A program made the position numbers and the translations under genes. The notes beneath the pieces are model-generated. The model was given only the letters and a program-made list of their open reading frames with translations, searched no databases and was not told where the DNA came from. From assembly GCA_944989445.1 (NCBI GenBank), contig CALYLW010000012.1, positions 2,504,001 through 2,568,000 of the forward strand: a DNA stretch of 64,000 bases, read 5' to 3'. This stretch comes from Ampullaceana balthica. Its lineage: Eukaryota; Mollusca; Gastropoda; Lymnaeidae. This document shows positions 37,633-51,287 of this stretch, one piece after another; the stretch's first letter is position 1, and each line of letters starts with the position of its first letter.

Positions 37633-38944
37633 GTAAGTGCTATTCAGCTAATCATTTAAACTACTACTCTATCATTCATATCTTTAGAAGTGTTAATGAA
37701 CTCATTTTCATAGCCATGTGAAGTCAGTAAGAAGTATGGCAAAGTTCTTAAAAATTTGTATTTGCTGTCTTTGGTCAATGGGTTAAAAAACTGTACTCCT
37801 GTGGTGGCCATTGTTTTAAGATAAGCTTGCACAGGTAACAAAAATATTTTGAAATCAAACAACATGGACATTTCCTGTACATGAATGCTTGTTACTTTTT
37901 GATTCCATTTAATACTCATAACTCCATTTCCTAAAGCCACTTCTGGGGTCATTTTGATAAGGTGTTATCATCTGAAAGCTTGCCTTCAATATTATCATTA
38001 GCTTTTTCACATATTTTTGTGGTGCTGCCTTAAGGCCAGTTATGTATGGATTATCCATCACCATCCACCTTGAACCCGTCAAGCGACCCAAATATCCCCA
38101 AGCATTTTTGGGCAGCATTTTTTGCTGGTGATGGTAAGAAGTGTGCAGTTTTCCAAGCCGAAGATTTTCTGTCATGTCATAGTGTAGATATAGCTCAATG
38201 CCGTGCATGTGCTCTATGTGAACCCTTACATCCCTGTTTGTGATTCAGCTTTAATGATGTTCACACCAGCCCTGCTTTTTATATTTCAAAATATTATTGT
38301 ATCATTCTTATAGGGTTAGTTCACCCATAGCCCTTAGTAAAAACAAATAGAGACTTTTTGTCTGTTGACATTTCACTATTTTGCCTGTATCAAAGCTATT
38401 AAAACCATTGAGAGAATGTATTGTTTGCCCTATCATGGCCATTTATGTTCAAACGAAAATCATAGCTGGGAATAATTATTTTATTCAAAACTTTAAATAT
38501 GTTTAGTGTTAATTCTTTTATTAGCCAATGCTTCATAGTGGAGTAAAGAGGGTAACTTACTTTATACATTGTCATGATAAATAAACTAATCTGTTTCCTA
38601 GCCTCTGTGACTACATGAAATTGTAAATAAGCATGGATAGAGCCAATTATTTAACCACTATGATTGACTTCTTTCTTTAGGGCTCTTTGGACCAATGAGA
38701 TTTTTTAAAAAAATGTATTGAATTTTGTCATATCTTTCCGTGGTGTAGTGTAGAATTTTAAACTTTGTTAATTAATTATTTAACCCTAGTTCTTGTTGAC
38801 CGATAGTAGTGTGTCCTTCTAAAGGATTTTAAGGCTACTGTTTACCAACTTTCCCTCTAAGGTTCGTTGGTCCGTGTGCAAGGTAAAAAACGTGTTCAAA
38901 GTTGCATAGCATACATTTTTTGTGCGATATTTTACCAAATTTGC

Positions 38945-39007
38945 TGCGTGATAATTCTTAACTGCTGCGCGATAATTCTTAACTGCTGCGCGATAATTCT
39001 TAACTGC
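38945..39007 (+). repeat. 21-bp tandem repeat, three copies
   Basis: Three copies of gcg(t/c)gataattcttaactgct, immediately before the hAT fragment at 39075. Confidence 0.9.
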
Positions 39008-39074
39008 TGCGCAGCATCGGTCAGATATCTGGTCAGCTGCACAGCTTAAAGGTAACATTGCTGTTACCTTATAC

Positions 39075-39264
39075 CAGGGGTCGGCAACGAGCGACTCGCG
39101 AGCCTCATGTGGCTCTTTCGATGTCAAGATGCGGCTCTCCTGATCCAAGCTCAAATATTAATAATTGTATCCTTTTTTTAAAAAAAACTCATGTTATTGG
39201 CTCTTTAAAAACTGGACAATTTTGTAAATTGTAACTTTTGGCTCAAAAGGTTGCCGACCTCTTC
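39075..39264. mobile_element. hAT-type MITE (CAGGGGTCGGCAAC ends)
   Basis: Inverted ends caggggtcggcaac and, on the right, gttgccgacctctt; inside are gcgagcctcatgtggctctt and ggctcaaaagg. This is a widespread type of non-autonomous hAT element. About 190 bp, no ORF; the flanking duplication is not clear. Confidence 0.75.
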
Positions 39265-40504
39265 CCTAACCCAGTCTAGAATCTTGCTAAAGCGTTACGT
39301 TATGCATTATGCATCGGCATTTTACTGTACTTCATGTCACAAGAGCTGAGTTTGTTGAACTTTCAAAATCCACTTTGAACAAACATGAACATGTTGATCA
39401 CACAAGCGTGCGATCTAACTCTAGTGCTGACGTAGAATCGATAGACTAGCGGTACTAGCGTCAGTGTAGAATCAGCTGGTTCTAACCAACCGAACTCTGG
39501 GGCGGTGGTAGTCAGTCCATGGTAATCGTGCATGAATAGGTCAGTGCACTTTTAGTCCACAGTGAAGCCATTGAAATTCTAACACGATGTGTCCCTCGAG
39601 TCATTCAAGCCGAAGCAGAGCTCGCCCAGCTTTTGAAAAGGGAAAGAAATGTGACTAATGAAAAGAACTCTTAAAAATAGCCCTGCCTTACATTTAAATG
39701 TAAGGAAGTATTGTTTCCCCGTTTGTGACGCAAGTCTTTGCTTTGCTGCTTAATATTATACATGTAGTGGGTATTGATGTATTAATACAATGCCGTTGGC
39801 TGTCTCATTGAGCTATATTTATGGAGGGAGGGGGGTTCCTTTGTGGTGATATAAATGAACCTAATGACAAATGTAGCCGCTGGACACCAGACAGGTGGTA
39901 GCCTAACTCATACTACACTAGTACAAGATTTACCCTACAATCCAAGTCATTCACCGCAGTAACCTTTATTGATAAGTAACCTGAATAATACAATTGGGAG
40001 AAGTTGTTTGCCAGTTTCCCAACTTGATAACCCAGATTGGTTTGTTTCCACCAACCTGTGGATATTGGACCGCCAGATGTCACGGCCACGGGTCAACAAT
40101 TAGTGGGTATTAGTTGGTAACGAGCGTTCGTCCACCCCCACCCCTTTTTATGTTACAAGCGATTGTACACAATTGTCTTCGGTTCAAAGGATCGCAAATC
40201 AATATTATACTTTAGTGTCCTGCTTAGGCAGAGTAGCTGTAAAAAAATGAAAGCAGCATTTGAAAACTCTTTATTATTATTTATAGTGTATCTTTCTCTT
40301 TTTTTCCGCTTGTTGCATATAGAATTATATGAAAATTATAAACCTTTAGACTTCAAAATCACGAAGTTTTTATTTTAAAATATTTGTAAAAATGTATTAA
40401 AACGAATGATGGATTTTTTGCACTTAGTTTTTTAGCGCTAATTTATATTTTGGTCTTTTCTTTTGTGAATCTTTGGTAGAGTTGTGCTGTAACATCCCTG
40501 CGTG

Positions 40505-40576
40505 GGCCAATTGACTGTTGTGCTCTTGGGCCAATCAACAGTTGTGCTCTTGGGCCAATCAACAGTTGTGCTGTAC
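40505..40576 (+). repeat. 24-bp tandem repeat, three copies
   Basis: gggccaat(tg/ca)ac.gttgtgctctt repeated three times with a few changes. Confidence 0.85.
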
Positions 40577-40974
40577 CTGAAAGCCGTCTTGCGGTCTAGA
40601 TTTCTTTATGGTATGCGAGGGCAAGCATTCCCAAGCATGTCTGATTGAAACAAACTCGGTACGAGGTTGTAGCGGAGAGGACATGTACTTTTCAAGACTG
40701 ATAGAGTTTTTTTTTCTATAATTGTTGTCTTCTGTAACCTGGTGCCTTGGCGATAGTTTATCATTAACCATGTGGTTCCACTAGTTACAGTAGCCTGTGT
40801 AATCAAGGCCGTGGAATTGTTAGTGCCTTTAACATTGAGTGGAAGTTATCTGAGGTTTAAGATGAGTGCTCAGATCAATAGTTCTATTGTCACAGAGGGA
40901 GATGTGGAGAATAACCTTTCGCTCTTGGTAACTATCATATATGGCTCCTGTGGACACTTGGTTATGTCAGTGTT

Positions 40975-41155
40975 TGCTGGCGGTGTGTGTGTCATGTCAA
41001 CGGTGTGTGTATCGTGTCAGCATGTGCTAGCGATGCGTGTTTCATTTCATTGCGTGCTGGTGGTGTGTTTTTCATGCCAGTGTGTGCTGGTGGTGTGTTT
41101 GTCATGTCAGCGTGTGTTTGTATGTGTGCTGGCGGCGTGTGTCTGTGTTAATGTC
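40975..41155 (+). repeat. Degenerate GTGTGTNTCATGTCAG-type tandem repeat
   Basis: About five irregular copies of roughly 30 bp containing ggtgtgtgtgtcatgtca-like sequence. Confidence 0.55.
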
Positions 41156-41402
41156 ATGTTAATGGCTCGTACAGTAGGTAGGTTTACATCAGACATTAGA
41201 GATGCGCTCATGTAGATGTTGCCACTCAAGAATGCGGGAATGTGTTGACGGGATAAGACCAGATTAATGGATTAATACAAGTTTTACAAGGGCAATCTGT
41301 TCAATGCTGGCATTTCACAGTAGCGTCAGATTCAAATGCCTGCACTCCGGTGAATATCTACTCTCTCGGGATTCCTTCACACAGTTCATTCCTACCCTAC
41401 AC

Positions 41403-41856
41403 AAGCGTCAGCTTGCTTGATTTCTTGCTTGTCGCAAAAACTTTGGATCGATTTTAACCCACTTCCCCGTATCCTATCGAGCTGAAATTTTGCAGGCAGA
41501 CTCGTGGCGACAATAAAAATGATATATCAAAATTTCACATCGATCGAATGTACTGTAATTAAATTAATGAAATTTTAGATTATCTCTATGTTAACAATGT
41601 TTTTTTTTGGGTGTATATCTATGTAGCATCTAAATGTTTATGCTAGTCCGTCGCGCGGTACGTATTACATGTATATTGAACGCAAGGGGCGTATTATATT
41701 GAACATACTTTAATATTTTTCCGATCTGTGAAATGTTTATGATAGTCAGTCGTGCGGTGCGTATTATATTGAACATAATTAATACTATAAGTTATGTCTC
41801 AAATATAAAGGATTTATATGCAAAAACGTTGGTTTTAACGTTTTTAAAATTTGTTT
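41403..41856. mobile_element. MITE-like repeat family A, copy 4
   Basis: gcttgtcgcaaaaactttgg, gagctgaaattttgcaggca, tcaaaatttcacatcgatcg, three gcgtattata(t)tgaac motifs and an ataaaggatttata end. The left end is truncated or diverged. Confidence 0.65.
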
Positions 41857-44800
41857 TTAATTTGATATCGGGAATTTGTATCTGAGTTAATTGTGTTGAC
41901 TGTAGGCTGTATGGTGTTGTATAGTATATTACGTATAAACACGCTTGTGTTATTTACAGCGTATTCCGAAATCAGTTAATTCTTTAGTAAAATAATGTGA
42001 GTAATAATAAATATACCGGTAACTATGGTCTACAATAAACTGGCCTTTTCAAGGGTTCCCTTAGTTGTTGCTCAGGGTGTGCCCATCGGTCTTACTGGCT
42101 GGATCCGCCACTGTCGGCATGTTGTGTATGGACTATTTATATTCACCTGTAAGTTACACATTTCGTTTGACTGACAAACACAACAGTCTTAACATTGTAA
42201 GCAGTAACGGGTTCACAGCCAGTGTTATGTAATCGTCTCCTTGTCTGTGTGGCTGTTCATTTTTTATTATGGCCAACTTATTTAAGATTTATACATCCCT
42301 CGGCGTCCTTGATCAGGTGCGTGGCTAGGAGAGTGGGTGCCGGTCCCCGGGACCCCGTGATCAGTTAAAAACTTGTAACCATGTTGATTAAATTTAAATT
42401 TCCCTGAACTCAGAGATGAACCAAGGTTGATGGTGAAACCCCGGGCGGGTACATGCCCAAGCTTCGTTATTGTTAGGGGGCGGATAACACTGCGTGCTAA
42501 TCAAGTTTACCCACCATAACTACACAGTGGGCCCCAATCCCCTCCAGGTAGCCGCCCATGTTGTTGACAGTCTGTCACCGTGTGTCATTGCGGTGGTTCC
42601 GATGGTTGGGTTTCGCGTTTATTTAATGGGACAGCATGTTGTAATTGCAATGCCAAGGTCTCACACCTAGAAAACAGACACACGGGGTAAACAAAAATCT
42701 CAACTCCCTTCCCTACCCCCTCAGGTAGGTCTGCCAGCACCGCGTTGCACTCAGTATACACCAGGCAGAAAGTGGAGCTTAAAAGAAAGTCTTAGATTAT
42801 GCACAGAGAAATGGTGTTTTCATGGATGATTGACCGTAACATTATGAAACTAAAACTTTTTGGAAAATTATAATCGTATAGTTGAGGTAACCATACTATA
42901 TTATAGTGTATTATATATCAAAGTTATGACTCTTAAAAATGTATGGCGTTTATATGTTCGTGTTCAGTTGAACTAAATTTGTGTGTTCCATGACATTAGT
43001 ATGCTGTATGTTATTTGACTGCTCCCCCATTTATGCGAGAAAGATGGAAGGGAAGAGGTATGAAATGTCGTTATTTTTCACGTATTTCATTTTGTGACGT
43101 GCACATTTATTGCAAGTCTTAACTTTAAATTTTTCTTAAAAGTCCATACATACGTTTCTTCCTATTTTATCCTGATTTAAAAGACCTCCTCCCAAAGGTT
43201 GAATAGGCATGCAATATAATGTAATGTAGAATTCATTGTCATTGAAGCCAACGTATATATGTATTTGCCAGCTGATTTTCGATTGTTGAGGTGAAATTAA
43301 GACAGCTTAACAAAAATACATCTAAGTAAGGGATGGCATCTTTTAAGTCTGCGAAAAGTTATAGATTTATCTTATTGGATTGTAGCTCTTGGCTACATAA
43401 CAATATACCAGTTAATATGGTATGTAGTCTATAGTGTCTATGTTGTATCGTGGCATCATAGTTATAGTCATTTTTGTATTTTATTTTGTTCTTTCACAAC
43501 TTAAAAATTGGATAGAAATCATATTTTGATTCACCGTATTTTTATGTAATTAAGTGTAAGCATGAAATAGTTACAAGACAGATTCTTGTTAGTTTACGCC
43601 AACAATTTTTAAATGGGGTCAATTGTTCGAGTATATAGACAGCAGGTTGTTGACGATTGTTGTCGTTCTACCAGGTACGTGGAAACGTGCCAAGGTCAAA
43701 CACTGTAGAACGAATGTGATTGGCCGGGCCTGGAGGTGTGTCGATCAATGGCTAAATTTAGCCCATCAGCCCAGCTGCGCAGTTCAGACGTTTTTCTTTT
43801 GGCTGCCCACTTTCTTGATGTGGCTGGGTCAAGACTAGTTAAATACATGAAGTAATGCTGAACTAATCTAACTAACCCTAAATAATATGCTGAGTCGGAA
43901 ATTGAATGTGGGCTGTAATGGTCTGACACAGTGGCCTAATAGCTTTTGAACTAACCGAGTTTTGTTTTCCTTATTTATGTAAGCCATAACGGCATTATTG
44001 GTGGACTGGTTTAAATCATGTAATTGTGGTAACTGAAAGAAATGAATTCTTGTTCAAGTGTAGCCACGAGTTTTCTATTGAACAAATAATTTTATTTTGA
44101 CATTTCTATCCATATGAATATCTAGTACATGTACTTTGTATTCCACCAAACATATTGAATTGATTGAAATAAAATTACGCGAGCTCTGCCGGTATCTACA
44201 AAATACACAACGTCCACGCTTTGGCCTATCACTGGGAATCGTATCTTTAACTGTCACACGCTGAGTGGGCCGATATAACTCCACCACATTCTGCAGGTTA
44301 TTTCGTCCAGGCAATTTTTTTTATTTAAAGATACTCAACACGGATACGACTATTATTATTAATGCAGTATTCGATATCCGGCTTTAGAATAGAGGTCCTG
44401 ATATATTTGGGGGTATTTCATCTTTCCATCGATTACTTTCAGTACCAGCATAGTGATACAAAGTCGGAAATATAGCCTACAATGTTTGCATACTCTCATA
44501 AAGACAAAAAGTTATTCCTACAATTGGTATTTTAGTAGTTTATACTCCTTCGTTATTACCATTGTTAACTTATAGATGTCAAGTATATTTGTCAGTTTTC
44601 ATCTCCTCCAGGGTTTAACAGATATTTAAAACCGATACAATTTTTAATCTTTTAAGAGATTTACCGTACTGTAGTATACAATAAACATTAATGCCGTGAA
44701 AGCAGCGTAGTGCGTCACAACACTTGTTTCCATATACATAAAATACTAAACCGAGCTTATAGGAACGTATTCAATAAAAATTACCTTATTTAAAACAACA

Positions 44801-46749
44801 AATACATCTTTTAAGCTATGACTTTCATGAAACGTACTGTTTAAATACATTCAGCCAGAGAGGACCGTCCCCGTTGTTAGATGGCCGCCCCCTCCATTCG
44901 TCCACACTACCCCCCTCCCCCGCGTCGTCACACAGTGGATGATGTGTGTGGGCAAGGGCGGGGCTGGGGTGATGTTAGTGTCCTGTTAGCGTATGTTAGG
45001 TTTACTATAGTTGTAATCACCCTTGATAGGAGAACGGGATGGTGGGAAGAAATATAATTTTCCGCCTTAAAACATGAAAGTAAGTAAGGAAATCACTTAG
45101 TGCATTAGATGTCTATCTTAGTAATATTAGTATGATATAAAACCATCAGGTACAATTTAAAACATGTTACATTAATGCTATAGGCTATAGCAACCATCAT
45201 GTTCAATTTAAGACCTGTATATTAATGTTGTAGCAACCATCAGTTAAAAGATGAATGCAATTGTTATCAATCTTGCTGCCACCATGCTCATACTCTTTGG
45301 TAACTCCAATTGTATGAGCGGAGCGTTTCCTTTCACTATTTACCACATGAACTTGTCACCATAGCTTAGAGTTCAGTTCAAACTGTACTGAAAAGTTCAC
45401 CCCGTGTCGTTCACATCGGGCCCGTATCAGCGGAGTAAATAGAATATTTTGCGCTCGGCCCGGAGACGAATTAAACGCTTTCAGCCCTCCGCATTTAATT
45501 AATACCTTATACGTCTTGCCTTATTTATAATGTGACGTTGTAAGCCTCAGTTTGCCGCCCTGTACCTTGGCCCCTGGGGAGATATGTACCCCTCCCTCGC
45601 CTCTGGCCCGTTTACCCCAACCCTCTCGTGATAAAGCCACCGTCAAATTTCCACCACTGCACTATCCTTGGTCAATTCTGCAATGTCTTTCTTCTTAGTT
45701 GGCGGCATCTCCAAACATTATTTGCCTATTTGCCTATTTAAAAAAATAATAATTTTAATGATAATTTAAGAAACACCCCCTCCCTTTATTTCTTTGTTAC
45801 CTGGTTAAGTAATTAACCTAGTCGGGGTGGGCAGGGGTACCCTTCCCTAATTATTTTTTTTAGACGCCCATGATGATCAGTCACTGATGTTGTTTGTTTT
45901 TTTTAACCTCATTGACCCAAAAAAATACGGGATGTCAACACCATTGACGTCATTATTTTCCTCTCACCTGATTGGCTGGGTGTGAGGGAATCCTTCCCAA
46001 GGCGAGGCTTTCTAGTCCCATTAACTCGGTGAACCGATTCGTGACGTTGTCGTCCTAAAAAAATGTATTGTTTTTCTTAGTTTTAAAAAGCAACAAAAGC
46101 TGAGCAACGATTGGTCGATCTAGAATCCCGAGTATATAATAGAAAAAGAGAAGGGTTGCTGTTTAATTTTCAATAGTGATTTTGGACTGAACCATCCTAT
46201 GAGATGAAGAACAGTTGTGATTGTTCGGTATTCAGCTAACAAGAGTTTTGTTGTTATTTTAGATAAAGATGTAAAGACACCGCAGTTACATTTAATTTTT
46301 TTTAAAAATTGAGCCGTTCTTTTGTGAATGAAACGTAGATTCAGTAGAATGGAATCTTTCAGGACATCGGGGATATCCCACCTGGATTTGAAGATACATC
46401 TCTCGGCAGCTGTAAGCATTTTATTGGGTAGGTCTGCTTTTCTCTTTTCACGTAAAGTGACGTAACGTGATATGTTCTCAGTATTGTTTCAGGGACATAA
46501 AAAATACTATAATTAAATAGATGTGTTATATACTAATCTTCACACTTTCCTGTTATCTAGTAATAATAAATTGAGCTTATTGTCTTAGGGTAATGATTCT
46601 CAAAATTTGAATTCATTGATATTTTAAATAGAAAAGGGTTTCCCTTTATTTAAAAAAAATGCGTGCACCCCCATCCCTTTTTTCTCTTGTGGTCCACTAA
46701 GTCGACCACTCTCTCCAAACCAACATCGTACTTATGGCTGTATTAAAAT

Positions 46750-46998
46750 TAGGGATGTACCGGATTCAAATATTTGAAATTTCGGCCGGATTTGACCGGT
46801 TTGTGAAGTGAAATCCGGCCGGAGCCGGAGCCAGATTTGTAAAAATGGCAGGATTCCGGATTTGCCGGAGCCATTATGAATATATATAAATTCGGGCTAT
46901 ACCGGATTTATGAAGTAAAATCCTGCCAGAGCCGAAACCGGATTTGTAAAAATTGCCGGATTCCAGATTTGCCGGCGCCGTAATCCGGTACACCCCTA
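46750..46998. mobile_element. 249-bp hAT-type MITE (TAGGGATGTACCGGATT ends)
   Basis: Inverted ends TAGGGATGTACCGGATT and AATCCGGTACACCCCTA, with an exact 8-bp target duplication ATTAAAAT (46742-46749, 46999-47006). Internally it repeats the block (a/c)cggatttgtaaaaat(t/g)g, as if one half had been duplicated. Confidence 0.9.
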
Positions 46999-47186
46999 AT
47001 TAAAATGGAGGATAGAGTTCGAGGAAAATGTAGCAGACATTTAAGAGTCTCTTAGGTCATTGGCCCCTGGGTTTTTTGACACGATACACATGCTCATGTA
47101 TTGCGGCAGATTTGACTGTAGAGTGTTTGTAAACAATTCCTCTATACCTACTAGTTGACTCATGTTCCTAGACGAAATGTTCAGAT

Positions 47187-47411
47187 AGGGGCCGTCCATA
47201 AAGTACATCACGCTATTTTTGGCGGTTTTTAACTCCCCCCTGTCACAAACTCACAAATCTTGGACCCCAAGTACGTCACACTTTCGAACCAACTTTTTTT
47301 TTATTAACAAAATATTTAAAATTTCCGGACCCCCTCCCCCCGTCACAAACTCACACTTTCTTACACCCCCTACCCCCCTCTGGAGTCTGACGAACTTTAT
47401 GGACAGCCCCT
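47187..47411. mobile_element. 225-bp MITE (AGGGGCCGTCCATAAAGT ends)
   Basis: Left end aggggccgtccataaagt; right end in reverse aggggctgtccataaagt. The inner part carries two copies of cc(c/t)gtcacaaactcaca. No ORF. Superfamily not assigned. Confidence 0.8.
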
Positions 47412-48411
47412 TAGGGGAATGTTTGTGTGTGTGTGGAGGGGGGCGCTCTTCGTGCCCTCTTTGTAAGTAAGGTGTCATGTGTATTTAATATTGATTTTAA
47501 ACTTTCAGGGGATTTAGGCCATGTACAAGTGCAGAATGCAATAAACATCGTCGATAATGGCTGTCATAAAATTAAAATATATGCATGATGTTGTGAGAGA
47601 GACTTTGCCGTGCTCTCTCCCCGCCAAACCCCTACTCACTATGACTATAAATAATTCACCCCGTTCTGTCGTCAGCATGTTATCTAGTGCCCCCACCCCG
47701 TCAACACAGGATTAAACTTCTGCTTTTTGTTGACAAAACATTCGGGCTCCTTTGTCCCCGCTGAAGTTGTTTGTCTCGGTATTATCAAGGATTTTCCCGT
47801 TTTCAGTGAGAAGCGAAGTTCATCTCTATATTTATTTGATCTACGCCTGTATAGTAGAGTTATGTTGTAGTGACTAGTCGTTCCAGTCACGTTATATATG
47901 GTGTTGGTTTGGAGTATTTAGTCGTTTATGGTTTTAGCAGATTTTTCGCTGAGGATCTTGCTATTGGTGGTGTTTTAAAAAAATAAATATCATTGTAATA
48001 TTTCTACCGTACAACTTGTTTCTACAAGCAAAGGGATTCTGTTACCAGCATAAAGTGATGTGTTGAATGATAGACGCTGGTGGTCTCACTGTTGTCTTAG
48101 GTCAGTCAGGTCGTCATGGAAGTTTGAGAGCCTCTGGAGGTCCTGTCAATGTTCACGTGAGACGGCACTTGTGTGAAGATGAGTGCTGGGATAGGTGTGT
48201 GAATTCATGTTCATGTACTTGTATACACCTAATAACGTCACATGCACAGATGAGTGGGGGTGAGGGGGGGGGGTAAAGACAATGGTACAAATAGCTGGAT
48301 TCGAACCTCCCCAACTACAGGGAAAGCGATAACTTGCAGGTAACTGATTATTTCGGAAATGTATAAATAAAATGGAAAATTGTTCAAAGTGGCGATGGAA
48401 ACCCTTATAAT

Positions 48412-49337
48412 TAGGGCTGCGGAAATTAACGATTAATTAATCGATTAATCATTTAAAAATTTAATCTATTAAAATTAAGTTGATCGCTTAAATTTCAGAA
48501 AATATTTTATTATATTTATTTTCTCTCAATTTTATTAATTATTTTATACTAGATACACCCCACGGCGTAGCATACGCCGCAGACTTGCTCATGGATAGTG
48601 CAAAGAAAGGGGGGAAAGAACGGACACAAACTACAGCACGAAGAAATAAAAAAACCGCGAGTGAACGTCGATGGAGAAGGGGGAAACCACCGACGCATTG
48701 TTGGTCTCGATACATTCGCACTGCGGTTATCTACCTGCCCACCAACCTTCACCATCATAGCTTGTCAACCATAAACTGTGATTGGCCGACCCTAGCGAGG
48801 GTCAGCTATGTTCACAAAAAAAGGGGGAAAAGAACGGGTACACACACATTGTTAAAAAAAATAATTTTAAAGTGATTTCGCTGGGACTTGAACCCACAAC
48901 CTTCCGCGTGTAAGGCGGACGTGATAACCACTAAACTACGAATAACACCTTATTCTGTGAAGGAACAATTCAAGTGAATGCATACTAATTTGCACATACT
49001 CGCTTTGATTAATTACATATTAGATAGATTTTTTGTTACATACATACTTTTCCCCCGTATTATTCTTTATTTAGACGTGCATACGTAAAGAAAAATGTTT
49101 TTCTTTCTTATTTCTTGCATAACATAACGAATTTGCTGTGAATTTGCTGTTACGTCACAAAATTTTGGAGCCATTGAATTACCGTGACTTAAGCGATTTA
49201 GTGAAATAATGAATCGTAACTTAACGGGATCTATATATGCGTTATGTAAATATAATTAATTGAAATTAATCGATTAATCTATTAAATTTTTGCAGATTAA
49301 TCGAAAACAAAATTTTAAACATCAGTAATAGCCCTAT
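48412..49337. mobile_element. hAT-type element, third TAGGGCTG copy, interrupted
   Basis: TAGGGCTGCGGAAATTAACG at the left and tAGCCCTA at the right with ATTAATCGATTAATC-type sequence inside both ends. The flanks CTTATAAT and TTTAAAAT agree at 6 of 8 positions. Most of the left half is a nested tRNA-Val-related element (48542-49007). Confidence 0.75.
48542..49007 (-). mobile_element. tRNA-Val-related interspersed element, copy 2
   Basis: Reverse-orientation match to 35975-36451. The tRNA-like part (about 48878-48950) has a well-paired anticodon stem around loop CTTACAC (TAC, Val) and a B box gggttcaagtccc, but a poor acceptor stem. Flanked by ATTAATTA at 48534-48541 and 49008-49015, a probable target duplication, though AT-rich sequence makes chance matches easier. 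Confidence 0.75.
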
Positions 49338-50488
49338 TTAAAATATAATTAATTTCAAATTGAAGTTGGGTGCTTCATTGTTGATTATAAGGTGAACAAA
49401 TGTTTAGTAAAAAGTGAGATGTATAAAGTGTCTCATGAAATCGATGTTTTTCTGGTAACCAAGTGTCATGACTCCGTATAAATGTTTATCATAGGATGTC
49501 AAAGGGAAGTAAGTGACGGCTCCTTGTGATCGTTAGTAGATTCTCGCTTAGGGTTAATTATTTCTGTGATACGTGAGTTACTAGTCTGCACATTACACAG
49601 GCACATTAATTTCATATTCAAACCTGGTTTAAAGATTGAATTACGAGGAATGGCAAGTAGGCACATACACAGAGGTTATCTCTCGCTAAAAATCTGTATG
49701 ATTTGATTCACGTGGTGGCTTGTTTTACTGTCTTTGTTATTGTGTTCGAGTCATTATTTCAAGTAACCTTTGACCCCCCCCCCTTTTTCCGACCCACCTT
49801 ATCTGGTCAAGTTAGTGAATGGGGCACGGGATTGCTGAATAGTACAGACTAGCAACAACAGGCAGGTAAATTCGCCCTTAGGTGGAAATATAATTATGGT
49901 TCGCCAATCTTGTCAGAATTCACCTGCCTGTAGCTCCTAATCTTCTCATCGAAATATTTCTAATTATATTCATTCACGATCATCTATTTATTTATGTATT
50001 TGACTAAATTTCATATGTTATGTCTGACCTATAACTATAATCACTATTGAGCTATTAAAACTTGTGAATTTTTTTTCGCGTTCATTTTTTTAGGGCGTCT
50101 TACGGAAAATTAGTATAGATAACACAGATGGTATTACGTATTAATTAAGGTTGGTTTGGTGTTAAAGAAACATTTTTGTTCAATGTCCTCGAAAGTTACA
50201 CTTTTTATTTTCGTCTCATTTTTAACACAGTCAGATAGTCATTTTTAAAAACACAAATTAACGGAAATTGTATCTATTTATATCTAACCCATTAGTGCGA
50301 ATCTTAGCTCAGTATTTTCCTGTTATAAATAGCAACAACATTTTGAGGAAATTTTTGAGACGTGTTGTCAAAACGAATGAGAAATTAAACCGGATGTTTA
50401 TGGGGGCGGGGAGCCATGGTTGCATTAGCATGAGCCATTCTCCAGGTGACGTCACAGATGAAGATGATTGAGCTGTATTTCGTACCGC

Positions 50489-50640
50489 GCGTGTTATACC
50501 AACATCTCCGGCAACTGTACAGATCAGGTGGTTGCCCTGAAACGTTCTACCTTTGTTCCCACTCACAACACTTGGCGTGTTATACCAACATCTCCATCAA
50601 CTGTACAGATCAGGTGGTTCCACTGAAACCTTTGTTCCCA
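50489..50640 (+). repeat. Tandem duplication, ~86-bp offset
   Basis: gcgtgttataccaacatctc..caactgtacagatcaggtgg and tttgttcccactca occur twice, starting at 50489 and 50575. Confidence 0.85.
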
Positions 50641-51287
50641 CTCAGACCTCAAACCCATAACGTGTTGTGTTGTTGTGTTACCTGTTGACACGTGGTCACG
50701 CAAAGGGAAGAAATGAACCTGTCTGTGTCCAGCCAACTGGTCAGTTCTTGTTTCGGGTGCCCTTAGGGCTAGGTAAGTGAATAAATGCGGAGTAGGAGCT
50801 TGTGTCTGACACCCCCAACCCCTCCGCCATTACAATGGTGTCACGAAAAGGACCAACGACTTCGGGTACTGTCTCGGGGGTCATTTTCTTTGACTGTGTA
50901 TCCACTAGTTTGCCTTTGTGTCCGGTTGTCTTTGTGATGCTGGGGTTGTAACCGTCCGCAGTCACCCACCAGCTAAAACAACTCTTGGGACATGGGGGTC
51001 TGAGAAAAGGGAATAGCACATGTCTGGAGCCTGTATGAATAGAGTTTGATGACAAATTGAAATATCTCGGCTTTTGAAAACCCCCTTTCCGGCTGCTGTT
51101 TGGGCGAGCCCTAAATATCACTTCTCATCAATAAACGTTAAGGGTTCCTTTGTTTGTACAACCTCGCCAATGGTCGCCCTCGCGTTATTTGGTCTTATGT
51201 CATCAGTGACATAATTTACTATATTATTAGAATAGATGTGACATGTTATTGTGATTTTATTCTCAATGTTTTGCATATCGCTGGAAC

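Noticed and set aside
40772..41215. 147-codon ORF rich in Val/Cys
   Set aside because: Mostly frames through degenerate GTGTGT-type repeats; no splice signals or homology.
48878..48950. Functional tRNA-Val (TAC) gene, minus strand
   Set aside because: The anticodon stem is sound, but the acceptor stem pairs at only four of seven positions, and it is embedded in the repeated element.
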